Source of the DNA: Phycisphaerae bacterium
GTDB taxonomy: Bacteria > Planctomycetota > Phycisphaerae > Phycisphaerales > UBA1924
Direction: 5' to 3'
DNA: 36,246 nucleotides
NCBI GenBank assembly: GCA_030429485.1
Contig: JAUIFD010000014.1
Location: 1-36,246, forward strand
Shown one piece after another: positions 7,743 through 16,711 of this stretch. The position numbers and the translations under genes were made by a program. Each line of letters starts with the position of its first letter. Positions within the stretch are counted from its first letter, which is position 1. The notes below the pieces were generated by a model. It was not told where the DNA came from, did no database searches, and was given only the letters and a program-made list of their open reading frames with translations.

Positions 7743-8243
7743 TCACCCGACGCGCGAGATGCGCTCGATCACGACCGCCTCTGAGGGCACGTCCGCGTGT
7801 CCTCGGTGGGTGGTGGTCTGGACGCCCTTGATCTTGTCCACGACGTCCATGCCCTCGACGACTCGCCCGAAGACGGCGTAGGCCGCCCCATCGGGCTGAG
7901 CCCGGTCGAGGAAGTCGTTGTCGGCGACGTTGATGAAGAACTGGCTCGACGCGGAATCGGGATCGCCGCCGAGGCGGGCCATGGCGAGGGCTCCTCGCTT
8001 GTTTTTGAGCCCGTTCTTCCACTCGTTCTTGATCGTCTCGCGGGTCTTCTTCTGGCTCATCTCGGGCGTGAAGCCGCCACCCTGGATCATGAACCCGTCG
8101 ATGACGCGGTGGAAGATCGTGCCGTCGTAGAAACCCTCGTCGGCGTACTGGAGGAAGTTCTTGCCGGTGATCGGGGCGCTTTCGGTGTCGATCTCGGCGA
8201 GAATCTCGCCGTGGTTGGTCTCGATCTTGACTTGCTCAGGCAT
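7743..8243 (-). CDS. Cyclophilin-type peptidyl-prolyl isomerase
   Basis: 166 residues, the normal length of a single-domain bacterial cyclophilin. The hallmark segments are present: [20 protein letters not shown] (catalytic Arg in FHRV), an ALAMAR strand, [17 protein letters not shown] and [17 protein letters not shown]. It accelerates cis-trans isomerisation of X-Pro bonds. Without a signal peptide it should be cytoplasmic. It sits between the LpxR-like gene (10 bases upstream) and the kinase gene (4 bases downstream), so it is probably co-transcribed with both. The start ATG at 8243 follows GGAGCG. Confidence 0.93.
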   Translation of the reverse strand: MPEQVKIETNHGEILAEIDTESAPITGKNFLQYADEGFYDGTIFHRVIDGFMIQGGGFTPEMSQKKTRETIKNEWKNGLKNKRGALAMARLGGDPDSASSQFFINVADNDFLDRAQPDGAAYAVFGRVVEGMDVVDKIKGVQTTTHRGHADVPSEAVVIERISRVG

Positions 8244-8253
8244 CGTTCGCTCC

Positions 8254-9303
8254 TTAGAACCCGATCCGCAGCTGCAGCGTGCCGTACGAATCGAACAGGT
8301 CATCATTGTCGTACTCGTCGGTGAGTGCCGTCCACGAGTAGATGAGCTCGGCGTCGCGCCATCCGAAGTACGAGCCGAGGTTCCACACGCCGCCGATTTC
8401 GACGGAGTTGACGAAGGGCTCGGAATCGACGGACCGGGAGTCGTGGAAGGCGGTGCCGTCGAGGAAGGCGTTGTAGGCGACGAGCTGCGTCTGCCCGCGG
8501 ACGAAGGCGTAGATGCCGGGCGAGGTCCACCCGCCGAGCATGGAGCCCGGGTCGTCGATGCGGGGGGTCTGGAAGTCGTCGGGGAGGTTGAGCCCGGCGC
8601 GGAGCGTGAGCCCGAGCGAGCCGCGGATGTAGACGTTGCCGACGTCGCCCGAGAGGTCGGGGAGTAGCTCCATCGCGAATCCGTCGTGGAGTTCGCCTGT
8701 GATCGGGACGCGCCAGGTCTTGCGGAGCCGGGCGTTGACGGCGAACTCGTCGGGCAGCTGCTTATCCCACCCGCGCGAGGTATGGAGCGCGGTCTGGGCT
8801 TCCTCCGCGAGCGAGGACGGGCCGATGACGCCGAGATCGAGCTGGAAGTGGTCTTCGGTGTTGGCCTTGCGGCGTTGTGCCGCGAAGGTGGAGGTGAGGT
8901 AGCCGGCGTAGGGGCGCTCGTCGGGGTCGGGGTCTTCGACGTCGCGGACGTCGTCGGGGGTGAAGACCTGGAGCTTGAGCCCGGCTGCGAGGGCGAACTC
9001 GGCGTCGCCGAACGACTCGGCGAAGGGGAGGCGCTCGCCGACCCAGTCGGCCCACCTGCCGTCGAACCCGAAGAGGAGCTGCCCGCCGCCGGTGTAGGCC
9101 CGATCCTCGGGGTTGAACCGGTCGAGCAGCCACCCGTCGTTGTCGTGGGCGATGACGAAGCGCCGGAAGCGGAACGCGGCGTCGCCTTCGAGCGGCGATG
9201 CTGCGTCTGCGTCAGGGACGGGCTCCGCGGCGATGGGAACGTCCTGAGCCGAGGCCAACGACGGGACCAGCACCGCAACGAGAGCAACGAAGCGTCCTTG
9301 CAC
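8254..9303 (-). CDS. LpxR-like outer-membrane lipid A deacylase family (DUF2219)
   Basis: 349 residues from a GTG that directly begins a signal peptide ([20 protein letters not shown]). The mature part shows the LpxR family blocks: AHDNDGWLL (Asn55-Asp56), [21 protein letters not shown] (129-136), then [15 protein letters not shown] (His174, Trp179, Gln182, Glu186), and ends with aromatic IGF typical of outer-membrane barrels. In Salmonella LpxR removes the 3'-acyloxyacyl chain of lipid A from within the outer membrane, using Asn/Asp and His residues in these blocks. A 12-stranded barrel is expected. It heads the co-directional run LpxR-cyclophilin-kinase-lipoprotein. In-frame codons upstream of 9303 encode no signal-like sequence, which supports the GTG. 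Activity in planctomycetes is inferred. Confidence 0.82.
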   Translation of the reverse strand: MQGRFVALVAVLVPSLASAQDVPIAAEPVPDADAASPLEGDAAFRFRRFVIAHDNDGWLLDRFNPEDRAYTGGGQLLFGFDGRWADWVGERLPFAESFGDAEFALAAGLKLQVFTPDDVRDVEDPDPDERPYAGYLTSTFAAQRRKANTEDHFQLDLGVIGPSSLAEEAQTALHTSRGWDKQLPDEFAVNARLRKTWRVPITGELHDGFAMELLPDLSGDVGNVYIRGSLGLTLRAGLNLPDDFQTPRIDDPGSMLGGWTSPGIYAFVRGQTQLVAYNAFLDGTAFHDSRSVDSEPFVNSVEIGGVWNLGSYFGWRDAELIYSWTALTDEYDNDDLFDSYGTLQLRIGF

Positions 9304-9463
9304 GCCCGAGCATATCTGCCCCAAGCGGAGCCCGGGGTTCCGCCCGTTCGCACGATCTTGACGAACCGAGCCCCGCGCCGATGCGGAGGGGTCGCCATAG
9401 GGGCGTCGCCCGGGTTCTCTGGGCGCGGGGCCGATTGCGGCCGGCCACAAGGGAGGGTCTGGA

Positions 9464-10261
9464 ATGAACACCCGTGCTTTCGTGCTTGCTGCCACCGCGC
9501 TCGTCGTTCCTTCGGCGTGGGCCCAGGTCAACGCGCACCCCCACTTCGGCACCGCGGTTCGCCCGAGCGCGGCCGCGTTTGATCCGCAAGGGCTCGACCT
9601 GAACGGCGACTTCGACGCCTCGGTCAGCACGCCGGCGGGCTCGGTCAACCGCTTCGGCCCGCTCAATCTCAACCTTGATCTCGGACATGACGCGGCGGGG
9701 TTCAACCTGCAGCTCGCGCAGGATTCGAGACTCCAGATTGGAGGGGCGACCGCTCGCTCGGGAGCGAGCGTTTCACTCGTCAGCACGCCGAGCCGGTACT
9801 CGTTCGACGCGACGATCGACCTGCTCGCTGAGGTCACGCAAGGCGGACAGGCGACCGGCGAGTTCTCGACGCGGATGGAGTTCCGGTTCGAGGTGCCAGA
9901 CGCCGACGCGGACCAGAGGTTCGCGGTGCTCTTTGATGCTGCGGCGATGCACGCAAACTCGACGGCGTTCCGGGTCGACATGTGGCTCGACGGCGCAGCG
10001 GGCACGCCGCGCCTGCTGCTCACCGACCGGGGTCCGGATCGCCTTTCGATCGGCTTTGAGGATGCGCTCGCTCCGGGCGGATACGAACTGGTGGTGGAGG
10101 CGAGTGGGCGGACCGACCCGGCTCGGCAGGGTTTTCCACCCTCGGTTTTGGCTGGGCTTGAACTCGGCGCGAGTGTTCGGGCCATCGGGCCTGTCCCGGC
10201 TCCCGGCGGTGCGTCCGCGATCTTGGTTGTTGGCCTCGCCGTCGCCCGAAGGCGACGCTGA
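9464..10261 (+). CDS. Secreted protein with PEP-CTERM-like C-terminal tag
   Basis: 265 residues. A signal peptide ([21 protein letters not shown]) is followed by a strand-rich, low-cysteine domain with alternating hydrophobic residues. The C-terminus is a sorting-type tag: VPAPGG, a hydrophobic stretch ([12 protein letters not shown]) and four arginines. This three-part layout resembles PEP-CTERM signals processed by exosortase/archaeosortase-like enzymes, though the Pro-Glu-Pro is replaced by Pro-Ala-Pro. A good ribosome site (AAGGGAGGG) lies 8 bases before the ATG. Function unknown. A similar tag occurs on the genes ending at 11313 (minus strand) and 31293. Confidence 0.72.
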   Translation: MNTRAFVLAATALVVPSAWAQVNAHPHFGTAVRPSAAAFDPQGLDLNGDFDASVSTPAGSVNRFGPLNLNLDLGHDAAGFNLQLAQDSRLQIGGATARSGASVSLVSTPSRYSFDATIDLLAEVTQGGQATGEFSTRMEFRFEVPDADADQRFAVLFDAAAMHANSTAFRVDMWLDGAAGTPRLLLTDRGPDRLSIGFEDALAPGGYELVVEASGRTDPARQGFPPSVLAGLELGASVRAIGPVPAPGGASAILVVGLAVARRRR

Positions 10262-10305
10262 GCCGCTGCTGCGTTTCAGGGGCTCGGCGGTGCTACGGTC
10301 GGTCT

Positions 10306-10319
10306 CCGATCGGAGGCCC
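10306..10319 (+). promoter_or_regulatory. sucD 5' leader element shared with adk
   Basis: CCGATCGGAGGCCC precedes the sucD ATG by one base. It contains the palindrome CCGATCGG and the ribosome site GGAGG. The identical 14-mer at the same distance precedes adk (34927-34940). TACGGT (10294-10299) is a -10-like element, so this element would make up most of the 5' leader. Confidence 0.5.
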
Positions 10320-10320
10320 T

Positions 10321-11310
<990 letters not shown>

Positions 11311-11312
11311 GG

Positions 11313-11939
11313 CTACCGCCGACGGCGCGAGGCGCTGAGCAGCGCTGCTGCGACCGCTGCGGTTGACGCCGGCGCAGGAACAAAGAGCCGGAGCGTGCCG
11401 GTCTCGCGCCGAAGGTGCCTGGGATTGTCCTCGGGCGGGCCTCCGAAGCTGAGGTGGATGTTCAGGCGGTCGCCAGCGTTGAACGTGCCGGACTCGCCGT
11501 CCGCAAACCCGAAGAACGAAGAGCCGGTGTACTCGTATGTGTAGTCCTGCGTGAAGTCGATGGCCGCATCGAGAATGAAGCCGCCGTCGATCTCGACATC
11601 CCACCGGGTGTCGGAGTTGTTGGTGAAGCGCTCCTCAAAGGTGAAGCGGATCGCGGGCACGCGATCCTCCGCGCCGACAGCGATCTGGGCGGAGGTCTGC
11701 CACTCGACGTCGATCGCGAGCGCGGCGTCGACGAGCCCGGACCCGGTGGACCCCGCGACGGCGCTCGTCGAGTTGGCGTCGAGCGAACCGCCATAGAACC
11801 CGGTGAAGTGATCGGAGCCGTCGGTCACGACGTACTCGCCGTTCCCGGTCAGGACCGTGCGGGTTGGATCAAGGAACTGCGCGCCAGCCGGGGCGGCGGA
11901 AACGAACAGACCCGCAATAGCGACTACGGTGCGACGCAT
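11313..11939 (-). CDS. Secreted protein with PEP-CTERM-like C-terminal tag
   Basis: 208 residues. Signal peptide MRRTVVAIAGLFVSAAPAGAQ; a beta-rich mature domain rich in Asp, Ser, Thr and Phe (FTGFYGGSLDANST, IRFTFEERFTNNSD, YTYEYTGSSFFGF); and a C-terminal tag VPAPAS, hydrophobic AAVAAALLSA, then SRRRR. It is probably exported and anchored or released through C-terminal processing. TACTCT (11958-11963, minus strand) and a GGGAGGAA ribosome site precede the ATG. It converges on sucD with 2 bases between stops. No known fold recognised. Confidence 0.7.
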   Translation of the reverse strand: MRRTVVAIAGLFVSAAPAGAQFLDPTRTVLTGNGEYVVTDGSDHFTGFYGGSLDANSTSAVAGSTGSGLVDAALAIDVEWQTSAQIAVGAEDRVPAIRFTFEERFTNNSDTRWDVEIDGGFILDAAIDFTQDYTYEYTGSSFFGFADGESGTFNAGDRLNIHLSFGGPPEDNPRHLRRETGTLRLFVPAPASTAAVAAALLSASRRRR

Positions 11940-12033
11940 AGTTCCTCCCTCTTACGCAGAGTACCACATCAGCCGCAAAATGACCGCACAGATGGGTATC
12001 AAAAATGGCTCATGTTAATATGGGGAAACTCGA

Positions 12034-12690
12034 ATGAACGACCTTTTCAACCGCACAGACGCCTATATCGAACAACTGCTGGTGCCCCATGACCCTGCGC
12101 TCGATCAGGCGGTGCAACACGCGCAGGGCGCGGGGCTGCCGGCGATCCAAGTTTCTCCCGCCCAGGGCAAACTCCTGTATCTCCTCGCTCGGGTGGCGGG
12201 AGCACGCCGCATCCTGGAGATCGGGACACTCGGGGGTTTCTCATCGATTTGGCTTGCGCGCGCACTGCCCGAGGATGGCGAGCTTGTCACGCTCGAACTC
12301 GATCCGGAGCACGCCCGTGTCGCCCGCGACAACCTCGACCGGGCGGGCGTCGGCGGTCGCGTGCGGGTCGTGGTCGGCGCCGCTTCCGAGACGCTCCCCA
12401 CGCTTGCCGCCCCGTTCGACCTGGTCTTTATCGACGCCGACAAGCAGAGCTACACGACGTATCTCGACTGGGCGATCAGGCTCTGCAGGCCGGGCGCCCT
12501 CATCATCGCGGACAACGTCATCCGGGGGGGCGAGGTGCTCGAGCCCGAGAACCACGACGATGCGGCGCGCGGGGTCCACGCCTTCAACGAAGCGATCGCG
12601 CGCGACCCGCGCGTCGAGGCGATCATCACGCAGATCGTGGGATCCAAGGGGCATGACGGCATTGCGCTCGTACGCGTCAACGACCGCTGA
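12034..12690 (+). CDS. Class I SAM-dependent O-methyltransferase (CCoAOMT family 3)
   Basis: 218 residues, the family's usual length. The SAM site is RILEIGTLGGFSSIWLA (59-75), with the acidic ribose contact at LVTLELDPEHA (about 85-94). Metal ligands of this family are visible: DLVFIDADK (Asp134) and IIADNVIRGG (Asp160-Asn161). Enzymes of this family methylate catechol-type hydroxyls with divalent metal; bacterial substrates are mostly unknown. The upstream region is AT-richer than the surroundings, with TTAATAT (12015-12021) 13 bases before the ATG. It stands alone between a divergent secreted-protein gene and a promoter for the next gene. Confidence 0.88.
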   Translation: MNDLFNRTDAYIEQLLVPHDPALDQAVQHAQGAGLPAIQVSPAQGKLLYLLARVAGARRILEIGTLGGFSSIWLARALPEDGELVTLELDPEHARVARDNLDRAGVGGRVRVVVGAASETLPTLAAPFDLVFIDADKQSYTTYLDWAIRLCRPGALIIADNVIRGGEVLEPENHDDAARGVHAFNEAIARDPRVEAIITQIVGSKGHDGIALVRVNDR

Positions 12691-12704
12691 GGCTGGAATC
12701 CCCA

Positions 12705-12732
12705 TTGACCCCCTGATCTCCGCCTGTACCCT
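12705..12732 (+). promoter_or_regulatory. Candidate sigma-70 promoter for the dockerin-tagged gene
   Basis: TTGACC (12705-12710), a 16-base spacer and TACCCT (12727-12732), followed by a GGGAGG ribosome site (12748-12753) and ATG at 12759. It closely matches the tRNA-Ala promoter at 28168-28195 (TTGACG, 16 bases, TACCAT). Confidence 0.6.
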
Positions 12733-12758
12733 CTGTGCGCAGGACAAGGGAGGCGATC

Positions 12759-13511
12759 ATGACGAAGAACGTTGCGGTGTTGCTGGGGTGCGCCCTGACG
12801 TCGTCGGTGTCGGCGCAGCTTGACATCGTGGCGGACGTGCGCACCCTCAGTGCGAGCGCGCACGCGGAGGTCACCTCGATCGACACCGATAACCCCGTGC
12901 CTCTCACCCACGTTGGAGTGGGCGGTGCGTTCGACGAATCGCTGCGCGCATCGGCTCTACTGGCTGGCGCCAGCGCGAGCGCCATCGCCTCGCAGCGTTC
13001 GGTTGTCGAGGTCGACTCCATCGAGGCGACAGGCAGCGCCAACGCGAGCGCGAGCGCCGCGATCGGCGCCTCGGGCAGCGACGCATCGAGTTCGCTCGAT
13101 CTCGTGTTCCGCCCGCGCGCAGAGGTCACCGTGCTGCTCGTGGCGTCTACTTCGAGTTCGGGAGCGGGGCAGAGTTCCCTTGTCTTGACAGATACAACCA
13201 ACCATGTCGACCTGCAGGTTGGTTCGGGTGTGTTGCGCACGCGCCTGGCCCAAGCCGAATACCGCCTGCTCCTGAACGCTGTCGCGGGCGCTTCGGCCCC
13301 GGGCGGTTCGGGCGGCGCGGCCGGCTACGCCGTGGTGTTCAAGCTCTGCCTGGCGGACCTCAACGCCGACCTCACGGTCAACACCAACGACTTCTTCGAG
13401 TTCCTCGCCCTCTATCAGCGCGGAGACACCCGGGCCGATTTCAGCGGCGACGCCCGCATCGATACGAACGACTTCTTCGGGTTTCTCGCTGCGTACCAGC
13501 GCGGGTGCTGA
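12759..13511 (+). CDS. GC-type dockerin domain-anchored secreted protein
   Basis: 250 residues. Signal peptide MTKNVAVLLGCALTSSVSAQ, then a low-complexity Ala/Ser-rich beta region (about 25-190). The C-terminal 50 residues contain two dockerin-type calcium loops: LNADLTVNTNDFFEFLALYQ and GDARIDTNDFFGFLAAYQ, and the protein ends in RGC. The D-x-N/D-x-D spacing fits calcium binding, and the terminal Gly-Cys is typical of the type found in Phycisphaerales. It is presumably exported and attached or sorted through this C-terminus. The start is set by GGGAGG 5 bases upstream and by the signal peptide. The function of the N-terminal region is unknown. Confidence 0.8.
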   Translation: MTKNVAVLLGCALTSSVSAQLDIVADVRTLSASAHAEVTSIDTDNPVPLTHVGVGGAFDESLRASALLAGASASAIASQRSVVEVDSIEATGSANASASAAIGASGSDASSSLDLVFRPRAEVTVLLVASTSSSGAGQSSLVLTDTTNHVDLQVGSGVLRTRLAQAEYRLLLNAVAGASAPGGSGGAAGYAVVFKLCLADLNADLTVNTNDFFEFLALYQRGDTRADFSGDARIDTNDFFGFLAAYQRGC

Positions 13512-13540
13512 GCAGACCGGGCGGTCACTACCATCCGCCC

Positions 13541-14296
13541 ATGTCGCCCAGCCACCATGACAATCACGCGGAGGATCACACGCGCGAGGCGATCCGCAGC
13601 CGCATCCATGCCGATCCGCAGCGGTCGTATCTGCGCGACTTTGTCTACGGCGCGATCGACGGCGCCGTCACGACCTTTGCGGTCGTCGCGGGTGTGGCCG
13701 GCGCGGGGCTCGGATCGGGGGTCATCATCATCCTGGGGCTCGCGAATCTGTTCGCCGACGGCTTCTCGATGGCGGCGTCGAACTACCTGGGCACGCGCGC
13801 AGACCGCCAGCTTTATGAGAAGGCGCGGCGCGAGGAGGAGACCGAGATCGACCGCTTTCCCGAGGGCGAACGCGAGGAGGTCCGCCAGATCTTCCTCGCG
13901 CAGGGCTTTGCGGGGGACGACCTCGAGCGCGTCGTCCGCGTGGTGACATCGAATAGAGAGCTGTGGGTCAAAACGATGATCCGCGAGGAGCACGGGCTCG
14001 AGGAGGGCGGGCCCAACCCGATCCGCGCCGCGTGGTCGACGTTCATCGCGTTTCTCACGATCGGGGCGATCCCCCTGCTCCCATATTTCGCCGGGTTCAT
14101 CGCGCCGGTGTCGCACACGTTCACATGGAGCATCGTCTGCACCGCGATCGCGTTCGCTGCTGTGGGCTGGCTCAAGGGGCGGGTCGTGCATCTCTCGCCC
14201 GTGTTCTCCGCTGCGGAAACGCTCGGCGTGGGAGGTGTGGCGGCGGTGCTGGCTTACGTCGTCGGCGTGCTGCTCCGCGGCGTGGGAACCGGCTGA
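13541..14296 (+). CDS. VIT1/CCC1 family Fe2+/Mn2+ transporter
   Basis: 251 residues. After a His/Asp-rich N-terminus (MSPSHHDNHAEDH), TM1 bears the family motif YGAIDGAVTTFAVVAGVAGA and TM2 is IIIILGLANLFADGFSMAAS. A cytoplasmic acidic helical segment (about 88-140: EEETEIDRFPEGEREEV) would be the metal-binding domain between TM2 and TM3. Three more helices follow (AFLTIGAIPLLPYFAGFI, WSIVCTAIAFAAVGWL, VAAVLAYVVGVLLRG). Members move ferrous iron or manganese across membranes, often for detoxification or storage. TACCAT (13529-13534) lies 6 bases before the ATG. It is convergent with the carboxypeptidase gene. Confidence 0.9.
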   Translation: MSPSHHDNHAEDHTREAIRSRIHADPQRSYLRDFVYGAIDGAVTTFAVVAGVAGAGLGSGVIIILGLANLFADGFSMAASNYLGTRADRQLYEKARREEETEIDRFPEGEREEVRQIFLAQGFAGDDLERVVRVVTSNRELWVKTMIREEHGLEEGGPNPIRAAWSTFIAFLTIGAIPLLPYFAGFIAPVSHTFTWSIVCTAIAFAAVGWLKGRVVHLSPVFSAAETLGVGGVAAVLAYVVGVLLRGVGTG

Positions 14297-14321
14297 CGCT
14301 CCCCTTCAGGCCCGAACGGCT

Positions 14322-15839
14322 CTAGAGCCCGTAGAGCGGGCGGAGCTTGGTCGAGAGGTAATCGAAGAGCGGGTCTGCGCTGAGCGGCCTGCCCGTCAGT
14401 CGCTCGATCAGCTCGGGCGGCGTCCAGCGACGCCCCGGCGCATGCACGCGCTCCCGGAGCCACCCAAGCAACGGCGCAAACTCGCCGCGCGCGATCATCT
14501 GCGACAGGTCGGGCAGGTCGGCGGTGATCCTCTCCCACAGCTGCGCCGAGTTGAGGTTGCCGAGCGTGTAGGTCGGGAAGTACCCGATGAGCCCGAAGCT
14601 CCAGTGCACGTCTTGGAGGCACCCACGCTTGTCGTCGGGCACCGGCACCTTGAAGAGCTCTTCGAATCGTGCGTTCCACGCGCTCGGCACGTCCGCGGGC
14701 GAGAGATCGCCGCGGACGAGCGAGCGCTCGATCTCGAACCGCAGCATGACGTGCAGGTTGTACGTCGCCTCATCGGCTTCGACGCGAATGAACGAGCGGC
14801 GCACGAGGTTGACGGCGCCGTACAGCTCGTCGACGGAGAAGCGCCCGACCTCATCACCCAGCGTCTTCGCTGCGATCGGCTGCGCCCATTGCCAGAACTC
14901 GCGCGACCGTCCAACGAGGTTCTCCCACAGGCGGGACTGGCTCTCGTGGATGCCGAGGCTCACCGCCTCGCCGAGCGGTTCGCCGAAGTTCTCTCCCTTC
15001 GGCACGCCCTGCTCATACAGCCCGTGGCCACCCTCGTGGAGCGTGCCGAAGAGCGCGTCGGTCCAACTCGACTCGCGGTATCGGGTCGTGAGGCGCGTGT
15101 CACCGGGCGCGACGCCCTCGCAGAAGGGATGCGTGGTCGTGTCGAGTCGACCGGTCCGGAGATCGAAGCCGATCGACTCAAGCACGCGGAGCCCAAAGGC
15201 GTGCTGACGCTCCGCGGGAATCTCGATCTTGAGCGGTGCGTCGTTCGGCGGCGTGCCGCGATCGAGCAACTCCGCGACAAGGGATGACAGCCTCTCGCCG
15301 AGCGGCGTGAATACGCGCTCGATCTCGGCGGCCCTTGCGCCCGGTTCGTACTCCTCGATGAGCGCGTCGTAGAGCTCGCCGCCTTCGGGCGCGCCCCAGC
15401 AGCGCGCTTTCTCTCGGGTCAGCTCCAACGTCTTCTCAAGCCACGGGCGGAACGCCTCAAAATCGGAACGCTCGCGCGCGTCTTTCCATGCCTGCTGCGA
15501 CTGCGAACCGACACGGGCGAGCTCGGCGACAAGCGTCGCGGGCAGCCGAGTGGCGCGGTCGTAGTCGCGCCGCATCTCGTGAAGGTTGCGCGCTTCGGGT
15601 GAGTTCCGATCACCCACGAGCGGAGAGTGCCCCTCACACTCGTCGAGCAGGTCGGCGATGCGCGGGTCGGTCGCCTTGGCGTGGGCGATCGTGGCGAGCG
15701 TGGCCGACTGCTCGGCCCGAATCGCGGCGCCACCCGCGGGCATGTAGGTTTCCTGGTCCCACGCCAAGAGAGCCCCGACGGATTTCACGAGTGCAGCGTC
15801 CCGGTGGAGCTCACGCAAGTGTTGATACGCGGTCGTCAT
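14322..15839 (-). CDS. M32 family carboxypeptidase (Taq-type)
   Basis: 505 residues, the usual length. Zinc site HEGGH (His268, Glu269, His272, followed by GLYEQG) and the third ligand in GIHESQSRLWENLVGRS (Glu299) are intact. The N-terminal LLAWDQETYMPAGG and C-terminal YTLGNLNSAQLWE blocks are also family features. It removes C-terminal amino acids from peptides in the cytoplasm; no signal peptide. I use the ATG at 15839; a GTG two codons earlier (15845) is equally possible. It lies 29 bases downstream of lpxC on the same strand and may be in that operon, without an obvious functional link to lipid A. TAGCCT lies just upstream and could give separate transcription. Confidence 0.92.
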   Translation of the reverse strand: MTTAYQHLRELHRDAALVKSVGALLAWDQETYMPAGGAAIRAEQSATLATIAHAKATDPRIADLLDECEGHSPLVGDRNSPEARNLHEMRRDYDRATRLPATLVAELARVGSQSQQAWKDARERSDFEAFRPWLEKTLELTREKARCWGAPEGGELYDALIEEYEPGARAAEIERVFTPLGERLSSLVAELLDRGTPPNDAPLKIEIPAERQHAFGLRVLESIGFDLRTGRLDTTTHPFCEGVAPGDTRLTTRYRESSWTDALFGTLHEGGHGLYEQGVPKGENFGEPLGEAVSLGIHESQSRLWENLVGRSREFWQWAQPIAAKTLGDEVGRFSVDELYGAVNLVRRSFIRVEADEATYNLHVMLRFEIERSLVRGDLSPADVPSAWNARFEELFKVPVPDDKRGCLQDVHWSFGLIGYFPTYTLGNLNSAQLWERITADLPDLSQMIARGEFAPLLGWLRERVHAPGRRWTPPELIERLTGRPLSADPLFDYLSTKLRPLYGL

Positions 15840-15868
15840 GGGCACAGGCTACGCCCGCGCCGGGGCGC

Positions 15869-16711
15869 TCACCCGAGGTCTGCGATTCGGCGGGCGAGCT
15901 CGTGGTTGAGCGCGTGTCCGGAGCGGTGGGCCGTGACGTCGGCATGGACCGGACGGCCGACGAGCGCGAGATCGCCGATCAGGTCCAGCAGCTTGTGGCG
16001 GGCGGGTTCATCGGGGAAGCGCCAGAGGTTGTCGATGGGCTCACCGTCGTCGCCGACTACGAGCAGATCTGCGGGGGCAAAGCCGCTGAAGAGCCCGAGC
16101 GCGCGCAGGGCCTCAGCCTCGGCGCGAAGAGAAAACGTGCGGGCGGGCGCGACGTCGCGAACGAAGCTGTCGATGTCGCCCACAATCCACTCGGCGGACT
16201 GCGGACCGATCGGCGCTGGGCCGCCGAAATCCAGTTGATACCGGTAGGTTGCGGGCCGTCCGGCAGCCGCCGGCCTGGCTTCGATCCACGCGGAGCCGTC
16301 GGTCGAGGCGACGCGGATCGGCTCGCGCACGACCGCCGGCACCGGTGTTGACGCGGGCAGGCTGCGCCAACCAAGGAACGGCGCCGCACTCCCGTCGCCG
16401 ATCGGAACTTCGGGCCCGTCCAGCGTCAGTGTGGCGTCCCATACGCCGAGCCCGGCGAGGGCGCCGAGCGCATGCTCGATGGTGAGCACCGCGGGTGGGG
16501 CGTCGGGCGCGGGAGCCAGGCAGGTGTGACGCGGCGGGACCTTCGCAAACGCCGGGTGCGCGGGCAACCGCGAGAGATGATCAAGCGTCGCCGGGATCCT
16601 CGCGCCGTCGGAGAGCACAAAGGCGATGCCCGATCCAGCGCGTGCCGGCTCGATCGCGCACGAGCACTCGCTCCCGGAAAAGAGACCGAGCCCGCGGACC
16701 TCACCACTCAT
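15869..16711 (-). CDS. lpxC: UDP-3-O-acyl-N-acetylglucosamine deacetylase
   Basis: 280 residues, slightly shorter than E. coli LpxC (305). Zinc and catalytic residues are intact: the TIEHALGALAGLG block (Glu79, His80), RFPDEPARHKLLDLIGDLAL (His239, Asp243) and HRSGHALNH (His266). VPIGDGSAAPFLGW and APARTFSL are further LpxC signatures. It catalyses the committed step of lipid A synthesis in the cytoplasm. It starts inside the end of lpxD (4-base ATGA overlap, 16708-16711), so the two are translationally coupled. Confidence 0.95.
   Translation of the reverse strand: MSGEVRGLGLFSGSECSCAIEPARAGSGIAFVLSDGARIPATLDHLSRLPAHPAFAKVPPRHTCLAPAPDAPPAVLTIEHALGALAGLGVWDATLTLDGPEVPIGDGSAAPFLGWRSLPASTPVPAVVREPIRVASTDGSAWIEARPAAAGRPATYRYQLDFGGPAPIGPQSAEWIVGDIDSFVRDVAPARTFSLRAEAEALRALGLFSGFAPADLLVVGDDGEPIDNLWRFPDEPARHKLLDLIGDLALVGRPVHADVTAHRSGHALNHELARRIADLG

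Noticed and set aside
8254-10185. Extending the LpxR-like gene upstream to a 643-codon frame
   Set aside because: The GTG at 9303 begins a textbook signal peptide; the upstream extension is low-complexity and opposes the gene at 9464.
14318-14329. Palindrome GGCTCTAGAGCC between convergent genes
   Set aside because: It overlaps the carboxypeptidase stop codon, has no T-tract on either strand, and is too short to claim as a terminator.
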